Below are positions 26,180-35,411 of a DNA stretch of 64,000 bases, piece by piece (the stretch's first letter is position 1; each line of letters opens with the position of its first letter). The translations under genes were made by a program, and so were the position numbers. The stretch is from the NCBI GenBank assembly GCA_019359095.1, contig JAHHHZ010000017.1, positions 310,001 through 374,000 of the forward strand. Reading direction: 5' to 3'. Source of the DNA: Pleurocapsa minor HA4230-MV1 (GTDB lineage: Bacteria > Cyanobacteriota > Cyanobacteriia > Cyanobacteriales > Xenococcaceae). The notes beneath the pieces are model-generated. The model searched no databases, was not told the DNA's origin, and saw only the letters and a list, made by a program, of their open reading frames with translations.

Positions 26180-27907
26180 TTAATAGTGATTCCCTACCTT
26201 GCGGTGATGAACAGCAGTTAAGCCATCAGGGTTAGAAACTCGACCCAAAGCGACCTGACTATAGACGACCCAGTGATCGCTACATTCCATACGGCTCAAT
26301 ACTTCACACTCAAGATACGCCAAAGCATCGGTTAAAATAGGTGAGCCATTAGCAGCGGTTTGGGTATCGATCCCAGCAAAACGATCGGCACCAGGTTTAA
26401 ATCGCTTAAGAAAGTGTTTCATCAAGCCTTGATACTTACCTTCTTCCAAGATGTTTAAGACAAAGCGATCGCCCACTTGCATTAATGATTCAATCGCCCG
26501 ATCTTTAGCTACAGCAATAGTTAAGCCGATGGGTTCAAAACTAGCTTGAGATACCCAGGAAGCTAACATGGCACTGCTTAAGTTGTCTTTGGTAGCGGTA
26601 ATAATATAGAGTCCACCACTCAAACGACCGATCGCTTTATCTAAATCGGTGTCCAAAGATTTCATCTGTTTGACTAAATCTTTACGGGTAAGTAGTTGTC
26701 CCAAGTCAACCCCCGATTCTTCGCATACCTGATAGTCTGCTGCGGTGGGAGTATTTTTAATTTTAATCGGCGGAAAACCAGGTTTTAGACCAGCTTCTCG
26801 GAATTTGGTGAGTAAAGGATCGATTGGTTCATCATCATCACCATAGGATTCAAATGCGCCAATTAGCTGCTTATCTTTAGCTGCTGCGAGAACTGTACCC
26901 AAGTTTGCTGTGATATCCTCTTGGTTTTTACTTGCCAGGGGAGGCATACCCAGAACAATTCCCATAGAACGATTAACAATCTCGTGGACTTCAGTACTAT
27001 CAGCCGATCGCAGATCGACCATTTCTACTTCTACGCCAGTTTTGGTAATCCCTTTAGCAATTGCTTGACTCAGGCGATCGCTATAGCCATAATCAGCCAC
27101 ATAAAAAACAGCAACGCTCTTTTCTGCCTTAGTTTGGGCATTACTCCAGTTACGATAGCGATCGAGTAATTCCTGGATGTTATGGCGCAATAAAGGTCCA
27201 TGTCCATTAGCTACCAGATTGATTTCCCCTAGCTGATCCATCCGTTTCATCGCCGAAAGCACAGAACGAGCATTAGGGCCCATCAAGCAGTCATAATAAA
27301 AGCGATAGTCTTTGGCGATCGCTTTTAAATCTTCGTCATAGGTAGCATCAGAACAATAGTGCAGACCAAAGGCATCACAGGTAAACAAAATAGCCGATTT
27401 TCGATCGTAGCTAAAAATAGTATCTGGCCAGTGAAGATTCGGCGCATTAACAAACTCAATCACATGACCCTGACCGAGATCTAGAGTCTCGCCATTTTTG
27501 GCAATAATTGTCTCAAATGGTTGATGAACTAAATCCTCCAAAAACTTGATCGCCATCTTGGAAGCTACTATTGTCGCTTGAGGCGCAAGTTCGAGAAAAT
27601 CTTTAACCAACCCACTATGATCGGGTTCAGTATGGCTAATAATTAAATAATTAATCTCTTTGGGGTCAATTAAACCCTGTAAAGCCTCTAGATATAGCTC
27701 CCGAAACTTAGCATGGGAGGTATCAACTAAAGCTGTCTGCTCACCTTGGATTAAATAAGAATTATAAGTAGTGCCGTTTTGCAGACCAAATTCAATATCA
27801 AAGCGATCGCGATCCCAGTCTAGAGAACGAATTACTGTTGTATTAAGACCGACCTCGGCAGTTTGAATACTTAACCTAGGTTGGGTTTTAATTGGTGTTG
27901 CGACCAT
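26180..27907 (-). CDS. flv3: Flavodiiron protein Flv3 (C-type, with flavin reductase domain)
   Basis: 575 aa. It has a metallo-beta-lactamase-like diiron domain with complete canonical ligands (H92-x-E94-x-D96-H97 in SHTEPDHSGL; further His/Asp in NLHWPDT, TCDAFGLH, NGHGPLL). A flavodoxin domain (from about 260) and a C-terminal flavin-reductase domain (from about 425, SGGLYIITA) follow. With Flv1 it reduces O2 to water downstream of photosystem I. Canonical ligands exclude Flv1, and absence of a flv2-flv4 neighbour favours Flv3. Monocistronic. Confidence 0.9.
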   Translation of the reverse strand: MVATPIKTQPRLSIQTAEVGLNTTVIRSLDWDRDRFDIEFGLQNGTTYNSYLIQGEQTALVDTSHAKFRELYLEALQGLIDPKEINYLIISHTEPDHSGLVKDFLELAPQATIVASKMAIKFLEDLVHQPFETIIAKNGETLDLGQGHVIEFVNAPNLHWPDTIFSYDRKSAILFTCDAFGLHYCSDATYDEDLKAIAKDYRFYYDCLMGPNARSVLSAMKRMDQLGEINLVANGHGPLLRHNIQELLDRYRNWSNAQTKAEKSVAVFYVADYGYSDRLSQAIAKGITKTGVEVEMVDLRSADSTEVHEIVNRSMGIVLGMPPLASKNQEDITANLGTVLAAAKDKQLIGAFESYGDDDEPIDPLLTKFREAGLKPGFPPIKIKNTPTAADYQVCEESGVDLGQLLTRKDLVKQMKSLDTDLDKAIGRLSGGLYIITATKDNLSSAMLASWVSQASFEPIGLTIAVAKDRAIESLMQVGDRFVLNILEEGKYQGLMKHFLKRFKPGADRFAGIDTQTAANGSPILTDALAYLECEVLSRMECSDHWVVYSQVALGRVSNPDGLTAVHHRKVGNHY

Positions 27908-28077
27908 ATCCCCTCTTCTTAACGTTTATTAAAATTTTTTTACTCTTCTTTATTGTGCCACGACTTTTTGATTACTAATTACTGATGTTTTATGTGGTGG
28001 GCATTAAGAAGCTTAAAAATTTTGCAGCACAATTAACTTGATTGCCCACCCTACGGCTACTGGTCATTGCTCATTGT

Positions 28078-28905
28078 TCAAGCAGATTTGATGTTGGTTA
28101 CTTTTTCAACCAAATTTAAAACATCATGACGACTTAACTTTGATTTACCGATCGCGATCGCATCTAATGTACCTCTAGCCAATATGTAAGGTATTTGGCA
28201 AAAATTTAGAGCAGGACTACCTTTGGGCAAAGATTCGATATATAAACTAGCCTGCTTTAACTGTTGGCGGGCATAATTCTGTACATCTTGATTTGTCCAG
28301 TCGTCGGGGATAAAACTAACTCCCCGTTGAATATCTTCCTCTTGGTTACGAACAATATTAACTGCCTGTAAACCCCGTCCAAAAGCGATCGCTTGAGTTC
28401 GATCGGTTATAGTACCATCGTACCAACTCCAGAGGTCTGAGAGTAATAAACCGACTGCCCCTGCTACGCTAAAAGTGTAACGGTCTAAATCAGCTTCATT
28501 GGCGATCGTCCAATTTTGCTCTGCCCAATATGCCATTCGATCCGCCATCGCTGCGGTGGCATCACAGATTCGAGGAGCGATCGTTTTTGGGGCAAGACTC
28601 GCCCATTCGCCAATAGACAAACTGACATCGGGTAAAACAGCATTGTATTCTGCTAAATCTGCACCAATGCGGGCATAGGAGTCAAGATCGGTTATTTCCT
28701 GCAATCTTAGACTAATAGAACGTAACAGCAGAGCTTTTGTCTGGTTATCAAGGTCAGGAGTATCTTCTATTTCATCAATAGCGCGCATACAAAGATAAGC
28801 TGATGCTACAGCATCCTGAAGCTTCTCAGGTAAACGGGCGATCGGAATGTAAAATGTTCTACTAGTTTGCTTTAGGGTTTCTAAGGCCCTATCTTTTGAA
28901 TTCAT
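28078..28905 (-). CDS. Squalene/phytoene synthase family protein
   Basis: 275 aa. The first Asp-rich motif is DEIEDT (near residue 43). The second reads NIVRNQEEDIQRG, with Asn in place of the first Asp of DxxxD. SRTFYIPIARLP at the N-terminus is typical of the family. It condenses two prenyl diphosphates head to head, most likely farnesyl diphosphate to squalene or presqualene for hopanoids, rather than the main carotenoid CrtB; this choice is inference. Monocistronic. Confidence 0.8.
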   Translation of the reverse strand: MNSKDRALETLKQTSRTFYIPIARLPEKLQDAVASAYLCMRAIDEIEDTPDLDNQTKALLLRSISLRLQEITDLDSYARIGADLAEYNAVLPDVSLSIGEWASLAPKTIAPRICDATAAMADRMAYWAEQNWTIANEADLDRYTFSVAGAVGLLLSDLWSWYDGTITDRTQAIAFGRGLQAVNIVRNQEEDIQRGVSFIPDDWTNQDVQNYARQQLKQASLYIESLPKGSPALNFCQIPYILARGTLDAIAIGKSKLSRHDVLNLVEKVTNIKSA

Positions 28906-29164
28906 TAGCTTCGCTACTCCTCACGCTGACCAACAATTATCATGATGCTCGCCCTCAAATATCGGGGATGATCGATGACTTATCGAAAAGCATACACCAG
29001 AAACTTTAATTTCTCGGTGAGAAATGAGCCAATTTTTACTTCGCTTGATTAAAATGATTCAAATCAACTACTAATAGTTCGAGCTATTTCTGAATGAGCG
29101 GATTATGAGAAGATAATAAATCTAGTTAAATTCATCAATTTATCGGTACAAATTCGCGATCGCC

Positions 29165-29482
29165 ATGTCTAATACTTACAGCGTTGAAATCAATCATCAG
29201 GGTACAACCCAAACTATTCAAGTTGCTGAATCACAAACTATTTTAGACGCAGCAACTAGTGCAGGGATCGATCTTCCCTATTCCTGTAGTGCTGGAGTTT
29301 GTACAACCTGTGCTGCTCAAATTATTTCAGGAGAAGTCGAACAAAGCGACGGCATGGGAGTCTCTCCCGAATTGCAGGCGGAAGGTTATGCTTTACTTTG
29401 TGTAGCCTACCCCAGATCTGATATCAAACTCGAATCTGGGAAAGAAGATATTGTTTACGCCAAACAATTCGGTAATCAATAA
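29165..29482 (+). CDS. Plant-type [2Fe-2S] ferredoxin
   Basis: 105 aa with cluster ligands C41-x4-C46-x2-C49 and C79 (PYSCSAGVCTTC, LLCVAYP). It carries a slightly extended C-terminus (SGKEDIVYAKQFGNQ) compared with the main photosynthetic ferredoxin, so it may be one of the minor ferredoxins. A GCGATCGCC site abuts the ATG. Stand-alone gene. Confidence 0.93.
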   Translation: MSNTYSVEINHQGTTQTIQVAESQTILDAATSAGIDLPYSCSAGVCTTCAAQIISGEVEQSDGMGVSPELQAEGYALLCVAYPRSDIKLESGKEDIVYAKQFGNQ

Positions 29483-29647
29483 TTCATGCTAAATCCAATT
29501 GTCAGAGGTAGTGAGGCGATCGCATTTTTCTGTAGAGTCCACTAAAACTTCGGCGATTAGGCGACCCCTAGCCTACGGATCGCTATTCTAGAATTGAGCA
29601 ATTATAGTCATTCCAAAGTTGAAAGGCTTAGAGGAGGAATTGATTTT

Positions 29648-29983
29648 ATGAATATTTCAAGGTTGACAAACACCCAGCTAACCTTACCGATAGAAATCCC
29701 TCGCGAGCAATTAGAGAAATTTTGTATCAGACATCGGGTTGCTAAATTATCTTTGTTTGGTTCGATCTTGCGAGATGATTTCACAGATGAGAGCGATATT
29801 GATTTTTTGGTGGAGTTTCAAAAAGGTTACACACCAACGTTTTTAGCGCTGGCGCAAATGGAGGATGTGTTATCGGAGTTATTGCAAGGACGAAAGGTGG
29901 ATTTGAGGACACAGGCGGAACTCAGCCCCTATTTCCGTGATCGCGTCATGGCAGAGGCTAGGGTTCAATATGAGTGCAGTTGA
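29648..29983 (+). CDS. mntA: MntA-like minimal nucleotidyltransferase (antitoxin)
   Basis: 111 aa from ATG 29648, preceded by AGGAGG (29632-29637); an upstream in-frame start is unnecessary. The polymerase-beta signature GS-x10-DxD is complete: G38, S39, D50, D52 in FGSILRDDFTDESDID. MNT proteins of this type neutralise a HEPN toxin, in known cases by AMPylating its conserved Tyr. The 3' end overlaps the HEPN gene by 14 bp. Confidence 0.9.
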   Translation: MNISRLTNTQLTLPIEIPREQLEKFCIRHRVAKLSLFGSILRDDFTDESDIDFLVEFQKGYTPTFLALAQMEDVLSELLQGRKVDLRTQAELSPYFRDRVMAEARVQYECS

Positions 29984-30320
29984 TGATATCTCCCGATTGA
30001 GACACATTGCTGATGCTTGCCGAGAGGCGTTGTTATTTATTGAGGGTTGCGATCGCGCAGATCTAAGCAAAAACCGAATGCTAGCACTGTCTTTAGTGAA
30101 GGAGCTAGAAATTATCGGGGAAGCCGCCAACAATATTTCTAAGGACTGTCAAGACCTTTATCCACAAGTTCCCTGGCGAGCAATTGTGGGTATGAGAAAT
30201 CGCCTGATTCATGCTTACTTTGGCATTGATTATGATGTCGTATGGCAGACTGTTACTGAAAGTTTGCCAGCTTTATTGGTTGAGGTAGAAGGCATCATCA
30301 AAAATGAAACTAATGTTTAG
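29970..30320 (+). CDS. hepT: HepT-like HEPN (DUF86) ribonuclease toxin
   Basis: 116 aa. The HEPN catalytic motif R-x4-H-x-Y is intact (R76, H81, Y83 in RNRLIHAYF); the Tyr is the residue AMPylated by MntA in characterised pairs. It is encoded immediately after and overlapping mntA, the standard order when antitoxin comes first. Its own 3' end overlaps the next gene by 17 bp, so three proteins are translationally coupled. Confidence 0.9.
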   Translation: MSAVDDISRLRHIADACREALLFIEGCDRADLSKNRMLALSLVKELEIIGEAANNISKDCQDLYPQVPWRAIVGMRNRLIHAYFGIDYDVVWQTVTESLPALLVEVEGIIKNETNV

Positions 30321-30552
30321 ATGTCATGTTTGTGGTTCGGGCGAGTCCCATTCTGAGGTTGTTAGCGAGGTTTTTAATATTCAGGGAAAATTCTATTTAA
30401 TAGAAAATATTCCTGCTACGGTTTGCTCTCGCTGTGGGGAGGAGGTATTTAGCCGAGAGACAACCGATCGGATTAGGGTTATGTTACATAGGCAAGAACA
30501 GCCCATTAGATCTATTCCTTTAAAGGTTTTTTCGTATGGCGAAGCCGTTTGA
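30304..30552 (+). CDS. YgiT-type zinc finger protein (MqsA N-terminal-like)
   Basis: 82 aa. Two CxxC knuckles (CHVCG and CSRCGEEVF) form the YgiT zinc finger, followed by the short TTDRIRVML tail usual in cyanobacterial relatives. These proteins normally accompany a small toxin-like partner of the DUF4258 type, which is absent here; instead it overlaps hepT. It lacks the HTH domain of full MqsA. Confidence 0.85.
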   Translation: MKLMFRCHVCGSGESHSEVVSEVFNIQGKFYLIENIPATVCSRCGEEVFSRETTDRIRVMLHRQEQPIRSIPLKVFSYGEAV

Positions 30553-30577
30553 GAAGTTGGATCATTATTAGACGAAG

Positions 30578-30976
30578 ATGGCACTCATGAAAATTGCTGA
30601 TTTCTGGAAGAAGTTTGATCAAGAGTGGGATGCAACAAATCACTTCACGTTGATTGTGCAGGGTGATACTTCTTTGACAGAAGATATTTTTGCTTACAAG
30701 CTTTATATCAACGGCAATATTCATGGAACAGGAGTAAGATTTACCCATTTAGCTCCACCCAACAGTATTTACGTGCGGCTCAAAGCAGGAGGCTATCGCA
30801 TCATCTTACGAGAGTATGATGCAAGGAAAGCAGACCGCATGGAGTCTAATACACTGCCTATCGAGATTGATTATGATGAACAGATACTGATTCGAGCTTC
30901 ATTGCGAGATGGGCAACTTGTGCTGTCTTTTGATGATATCGCCCAACAGAGCCACTACGTTAAAATTAAAAAGTAG
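30578..30976 (+). CDS. Hypothetical protein in the toxin-antitoxin island
   Basis: 132 aa. Predicted mostly beta (alternating segments HFTLIVQGD, FAYKLYINGN, SIYVRLKAGGYRIILREYDA, QLVLSFDD), suggesting a small beta-sandwich. No family recognised. Spacing of 25 bp to the zinc-finger gene and 21 bp to the next gene suggests one transcript. Confidence 0.65.
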   Translation: MALMKIADFWKKFDQEWDATNHFTLIVQGDTSLTEDIFAYKLYINGNIHGTGVRFTHLAPPNSIYVRLKAGGYRIILREYDARKADRMESNTLPIEIDYDEQILIRASLRDGQLVLSFDDIAQQSHYVKIKK

Positions 30977-30997
30977 AGTTAGAACGAGGTTAAGCCG

Positions 30998-31273
30998 ATG
31001 GCAGTTCGACAACGCCGTTACAGCAAAGAAGAGTTAGCTCAACGTGGGCAAGAACTCTATGAATCCACCATTCAGCAGCAGGTCGAGGCGGGAAATGAGG
31101 GTAAGATTGTGGCGATCGACATCGAAACTGGAGCCTTCGAGGTCGATGAAAATGTCGTGCCTGCAACTAATCGTTTGTTTGAGCAATACCCCGCAGCTCA
31201 GCCCTGGGTGATTCGGATTGGGCATCGTGCCGTCGATCACTTTGGGGCAAGAAGTCTTAAAAAAAATCCATGA
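30998..31273 (+). CDS. Small hypothetical protein, usual partner of a retropepsin-like protein
   Basis: 91 aa. MAVRQRRYSKEELAQRGQEL and IVAIDIETGAFEVDEN are typical of small cyanobacterial proteins encoded just ahead of clan AA aspartic proteases. Function is unknown, possibly antitoxin-like. The stop codon overlaps the next start (ATGA). Confidence 0.75.
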   Translation: MAVRQRRYSKEELAQRGQELYESTIQQQVEAGNEGKIVAIDIETGAFEVDENVVPATNRLFEQYPAAQPWVIRIGHRAVDHFGARSLKKNP

Positions 31274-31500
31274 TTTACGGAGTGGTAAATTTACGACGAG
31301 AAGCAACGCTTCCCCTTGTTGTTGGTAACATAAATAAAAAGCAGAAAATGATTGATACCGTTATCGATACAGGATTTAGCGGATTCATAACTTTGCCATC
31401 TTCAATTATTACTACCCTGGATTTACCTTGGAGTGCCTCAGATCTTGTTACATTGGGCGACGGGAGCGAAACCCTGATCGTCAAAATTGAAGAACTGTGA
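31270..31500 (+). CDS. Retropepsin-like (clan AA) aspartic protease, internally shortened
   Basis: 76 aa. The active-site motif is IDTGFSGF with the following LPSSIITTLDL. Relatives I know run to about 120 aa and end near GLVTIEAL; here LGDGSETL passes directly into IVKIEEL and stop. This is as if about 40 internal codons had been deleted in frame. Activity is uncertain. Confidence 0.7.
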   Translation: MIYGVVNLRREATLPLVVGNINKKQKMIDTVIDTGFSGFITLPSSIITTLDLPWSASDLVTLGDGSETLIVKIEEL

Positions 31501-31547
31501 TTCCGCACCATATCTATCAGTTGGCGTAGTATAAAGCAACCGCATAA

Positions 31548-32117
31548 TTACACTATCCCAATCCGTCCTAAAGGCCAAAAGCGAAACACTGCTCGACCAA
31601 TTACATTTTCTGCTGGTAAGAAACCCCAGATATGAGAGTCATTACTATTATTGCGGTTGTCTCCCATGACAAACAGCTGTCCTTCTGGCACTGTGACTGG
31701 TATTAGTTCATATTCTGGAGGTGCAGCTATATAATCTTCGATTAAAGGTTGATTGTTGACGTATACTACTCCATGTTTGACCGCTACTGTTTCTCCTGAT
31801 TTGGCGATCGCTCTTTTGATAAAAGCCTGACTCTTATCGAAATTGCCGATCATTCTTAGCATTTCTGGTGGCTGGAAGACAATAATATCGCCTTTATCTG
31901 GGGGTTGAAATTTGTAGCCTACTTTTTCAACGACTAAGCGATCGCCTGTGGATAAAGTGGGAAACATTGATTCTGAAGGGATGTAGCGAGGTTCGGCAAT
32001 AAAGAGCCGAATAACTAACGCTAAAGCTAGCGCCACAATGACTGTGATACTGTTTTCTTTGATATTGCGCTGTAGAGCAGATTTGTTGCCTAACTTCTTG
32101 GGGTCAGTTGAAGACAT
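31548..32117 (-). CDS. lepB: Signal peptidase I
   Basis: 189 aa. One N-terminal membrane helix (SITVIVALALALVIRLF). The catalytic Ser lies in YIPSESMFPTL and the catalytic Lys in FIKRAIAKSG; GDNRNNSNDSHIWG forms box E. It cleaves signal peptides at the outer face of the cytoplasmic or thylakoid membrane. Confidence 0.96.
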   Translation of the reverse strand: MSSTDPKKLGNKSALQRNIKENSITVIVALALALVIRLFIAEPRYIPSESMFPTLSTGDRLVVEKVGYKFQPPDKGDIIVFQPPEMLRMIGNFDKSQAFIKRAIAKSGETVAVKHGVVYVNNQPLIEDYIAAPPEYELIPVTVPEGQLFVMGDNRNNSNDSHIWGFLPAENVIGRAVFRFWPLGRIGIV

Positions 32118-32149
32118 AAATTAATTTAGATATTTGAGTAAAGTAGTAA

Positions 32150-32818
32150 ATGTTATCTATTAATACTATTGTTGTGCCTCAAGGAGCAGAATACCACGCA
32201 ATTTGTCGCGGTTTAGCCAAAGCTAAGATCGATAGTATTCAAGTTATTGCTATTCCTTTGGGTGTTAAGCAGATCGACCAAGTCTTATCAGATTATTCTG
32301 AGCAAATAAATAATTCGACCAATGTTTTAATTATGGGGTTGTGCGGTAGTTTATCTGATGATTATTATGTTGCCGACTCGGTGTTAGTCAAAAGCTGCCA
32401 AGACTTGAGCCATAATTTAATCGATCTCGATGCTAAATTGACTGGTGAGCTTCAGCAGAAATTATTAATTAATCTAGTTGCTGGTTTGACGAGCGATCGC
32501 ATTATTACTCAAGCTAAAGAAAAGCTAATCCTCGCTCAAGAGTATTCCGCCACCATCGTGGAAATGGAAGGATATAGCTATGTCAGGGAATTACAGCACC
32601 AAGGAATATCTGTTGCCATGCTGAGAATAGTCAGTGACGATCTTTGTGGAGATCTTCCCGATCTAAATCAAGCCATCGATAGTCAAGGAAATCTCCAGAA
32701 TTTGCCAATGGCGAGCGCCTTAATCAAACAACCCATGGCAGCAATTAGATTAATTAAAGGCTCTTTAACTGGCTTAAAAGCATTAGAACAAATTACTGCT
32801 AAACTTTTTAGCAGTTGA
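32150..32818 (+). CDS. Nucleoside phosphorylase/MTA-SAH nucleosidase-like protein
   Basis: 222 aa of the PNP/UDP phosphorylase superfamily: MGLCGSLSD for the phosphate or ribose site, VEMEGYSYV for the ribose-binding Met-Glu, and RIVSDDLCGD for the acid. Substrate is not determinable. Some relatives act in hopanoid or purine salvage. It is divergent from lepB with a 32-bp gap. Confidence 0.8.
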   Translation: MLSINTIVVPQGAEYHAICRGLAKAKIDSIQVIAIPLGVKQIDQVLSDYSEQINNSTNVLIMGLCGSLSDDYYVADSVLVKSCQDLSHNLIDLDAKLTGELQQKLLINLVAGLTSDRIITQAKEKLILAQEYSATIVEMEGYSYVRELQHQGISVAMLRIVSDDLCGDLPDLNQAIDSQGNLQNLPMASALIKQPMAAIRLIKGSLTGLKALEQITAKLFSS

Positions 32819-32844
32819 TTAGCCACTGGCAATGACTTCTTAAC

Positions 32845-35109
32845 CTATTGTTCAACTGAATTTGATGAATTTGAATTCATCACCCGACGAATATTAAGAA
32901 TGTCACTCATACTTTTAATTCGTTGAAAGACATACTCTAGCTGTTGGCGATCGCGAATATCTAAGCTCAAAGAAATTAAGGCAGGCTTGTTTCGACCAGT
33001 CTTGACTCCAGCATTACGGACATTAATCCCGCGATCGCTAAGACGTGCCAAAATATCCTTAAATACCCCGACTCGATCCATTGCTTCAATCTGAATATCG
33101 ACAGGGTAAGTAAAGCTTTTACCATCCTCTGTTTGCTCATTCCAGCTAACGGGAATAATTCTTTCTCCTGGTATTTTGTCTATATTCTCACAGCCTTGAC
33201 CATGAATTGAGATACCTCTAGAGCTAAGGGTTACGGCACCGATAATACACTCTCCTGGTAAGGGTGTACAACAGCCTGCTATATGATATAGCATTCCTTC
33301 TACGCCGATGATGGGCGAGTTTCCACCTCTGTGTTTCTCATAATTGTTATTAAGATGAGCAGGAATCTCAACTTCTTCTGATGCTAATTCAGTTTGTACG
33401 GGTTGCTGCTCTTTAACTACATCTCGCAGACGATTAACCACATGATTTTGCGTGATTTCGCCATAACCTAAAGCTGCCAGTAAATCTTCAACTGAATGAT
33501 AATTACAGCGTTGGGTCACAATCTGCATGGCTTCAGATTTGAGCAAAGCATCAAACCCACTTTTGCCCATTTCTTTCTCAAGTAATTCTTTCCCACGGAC
33601 AATATTTTCATCGCGGTGGGATAGTTTATACCATTGACGAATACGATTACGTGCCGTGGCTGACACCACAAAATTAAGCCAGTCCAAGCTAGGGTGACTA
33701 TTTTTCTGGGTCACAATCTCGACAATATCACCATTTTCTAAAGGTTTAGACAACACTGACCAACGACCATTAACCCTCGCCCCTTTCATATGATTACCGA
33801 TTTCGCTATGAATACGATAGGCAAAGTCTACGGGGGTTGCTCCCTGAGCTAGAGCCACTACATCGCCATCAGGTGTAAAGACATAAACATCGTCTTCAAA
33901 CAGGTTATCTTTGACGCTTTCCATATACTCTTGAGCGTCACTAAGATCTTTTTGCCACTCTAGTAGCTGTCTAAGCCAGGTAAATTTGCTATCTTCTTCT
34001 GAAGAAATGGCAACGTTACTCGAACCTGTTTCTTTATATTTCCAGTGAGCAGCAATTCCGTATTCAGCAACCTGATGCATTTCTTTAGTCCGAATCTGAA
34101 TTTCAATCGGACGACCATTAGTCCCAACTACAGTGGTATGTAAAGACTGATAGCGATTTGGTTTTGGTAAGCCAATATAGTCTTTAAAACGACCAGGGAT
34201 CGGTGTAAAAGCATCGTGAACTACTGCTAAGGCACGATAACATTCTTCGTTTGTTTGGACAATAATTCTAAAAGCAGCAATGTCATAGATTTGACTAAAC
34301 TCTTTTTGCTGGCGCTGCATCTTCTGATAAATACCATAGAGATGCTTTGGTCTACCCTTCAACTCCACCACTTCGATCTTTTGGTTGTTTAAACCCGATC
34401 TCAATGTTTCGGTAACTCGAGCAATCCTCGCCTCGCGATCTGCTCTTCTTTCAGCAATTAAAGACTTGATTTCGTCATAAGCTTCTGGTTCTAAGTATTT
34501 GAAGCAAAGATCTTCTAGTTCCCACTTAAAGCGACCAATACCTAATCTATTCGCCAAGGGAGCAAAAATTTCTCTAGTTTCCTGGCTAATCCGTCTTTGC
34601 TTTTCTGGCTTGAGGTGTTCTAACGTCCGCATGTTGTGCAGTCGATCCGCCAGCTTCACTACAATGACGCGGATATCTGTTGCCATTGCCAGGAACATTC
34701 GCCTAAAATTCTCTGCTTGACGTTCAGTAGTGCTGGAGAAATTAAACTTAGATAATTTAGTCACTCCCTCTACCAACAAACGTACCTGCACCCCGAATCG
34801 TTCCTCAATTTCTTCTGAGGTAACATCCGTATCTTCGACTACGTCGTGTAAAAAACCAGCAGCGATCGTCACACTGTCTCCGCCCAAACTCCGCAATAAG
34901 CTAGCCACCGCGATCGGATGAGCAATGTAAGGTTCTCCTGACTTACGAGTTTGTCCTTCATGAAGCTGATAGGCAAAATTGAACGCTTGACAAATTAATA
35001 AAGCATCCGAATCCGACTCTAACGACTCTTGGTCAATGAGACATTCCTGTAGCCACTGAGGAAGCTGAACTTCATTACTACGATTTTCTATGATGGAGAT
35101 AGCTGTCAT
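32845..35109 (-). CDS. relA: Bifunctional (p)ppGpp synthetase/hydrolase RelA/SpoT
   Basis: 754 aa. The HD hydrolase domain has HDVVEDT (H88-D89), the synthetase domain RYQSLHTTVVG, the TGS domain VFTPDGDVVALAQGATPVDF, and a C-terminal ACT domain (about 680-745). Because the HD residues are intact it should both make and degrade (p)ppGpp. Monocistronic. Confidence 0.97.
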   Translation of the reverse strand: MTAISIIENRSNEVQLPQWLQECLIDQESLESDSDALLICQAFNFAYQLHEGQTRKSGEPYIAHPIAVASLLRSLGGDSVTIAAGFLHDVVEDTDVTSEEIEERFGVQVRLLVEGVTKLSKFNFSSTTERQAENFRRMFLAMATDIRVIVVKLADRLHNMRTLEHLKPEKQRRISQETREIFAPLANRLGIGRFKWELEDLCFKYLEPEAYDEIKSLIAERRADREARIARVTETLRSGLNNQKIEVVELKGRPKHLYGIYQKMQRQQKEFSQIYDIAAFRIIVQTNEECYRALAVVHDAFTPIPGRFKDYIGLPKPNRYQSLHTTVVGTNGRPIEIQIRTKEMHQVAEYGIAAHWKYKETGSSNVAISSEEDSKFTWLRQLLEWQKDLSDAQEYMESVKDNLFEDDVYVFTPDGDVVALAQGATPVDFAYRIHSEIGNHMKGARVNGRWSVLSKPLENGDIVEIVTQKNSHPSLDWLNFVVSATARNRIRQWYKLSHRDENIVRGKELLEKEMGKSGFDALLKSEAMQIVTQRCNYHSVEDLLAALGYGEITQNHVVNRLRDVVKEQQPVQTELASEEVEIPAHLNNNYEKHRGGNSPIIGVEGMLYHIAGCCTPLPGECIIGAVTLSSRGISIHGQGCENIDKIPGERIIPVSWNEQTEDGKSFTYPVDIQIEAMDRVGVFKDILARLSDRGINVRNAGVKTGRNKPALISLSLDIRDRQQLEYVFQRIKSMSDILNIRRVMNSNSSNSVEQ

Positions 35110-35411
35110 AGATTTAAATAATATTTAGGTAATTGTGGAAGGGAAGAGTCAAATAGAAAAAATCTAGCAGAAATTTTTAATTTATACTATCTATACTCGT
35201 GCATTTAAGTCTGTTTGAACTCTAGTTGAATAGCTTTACTACGGGTAAAAATTAATAATTTTATAGTAATTTAACTAGGTAATTTAACTCACTGTTAAGA
35301 CAATTAAATTACTTACTTTTTAAACATAAAAGTCTACTTTTTACAACACACTTGTCAAACAGCAGCATCGAGTAATAGTCAAGCTTAATTAGTAAAATTT
35401 TATTCTGTCGG
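35110..35411. other. A+T-rich divergent promoter region between relA and patD
   Basis: 302 bp, rich in TTTAATT and TAAATT runs, with no ORF and no repeat recognised. Confidence 0.5.

Noticed and set aside
26180-27907. Flv1, Flv2 or Flv4 instead of Flv3
   Set aside because: Complete canonical diiron ligands argue against Flv1/Flv2, and no flv2 or sll0218-like neighbour supports Flv4.
34499-34921. Plus-strand ORFs inside relA
   Set aside because: Antisense shadows of strongly conserved relA codons.
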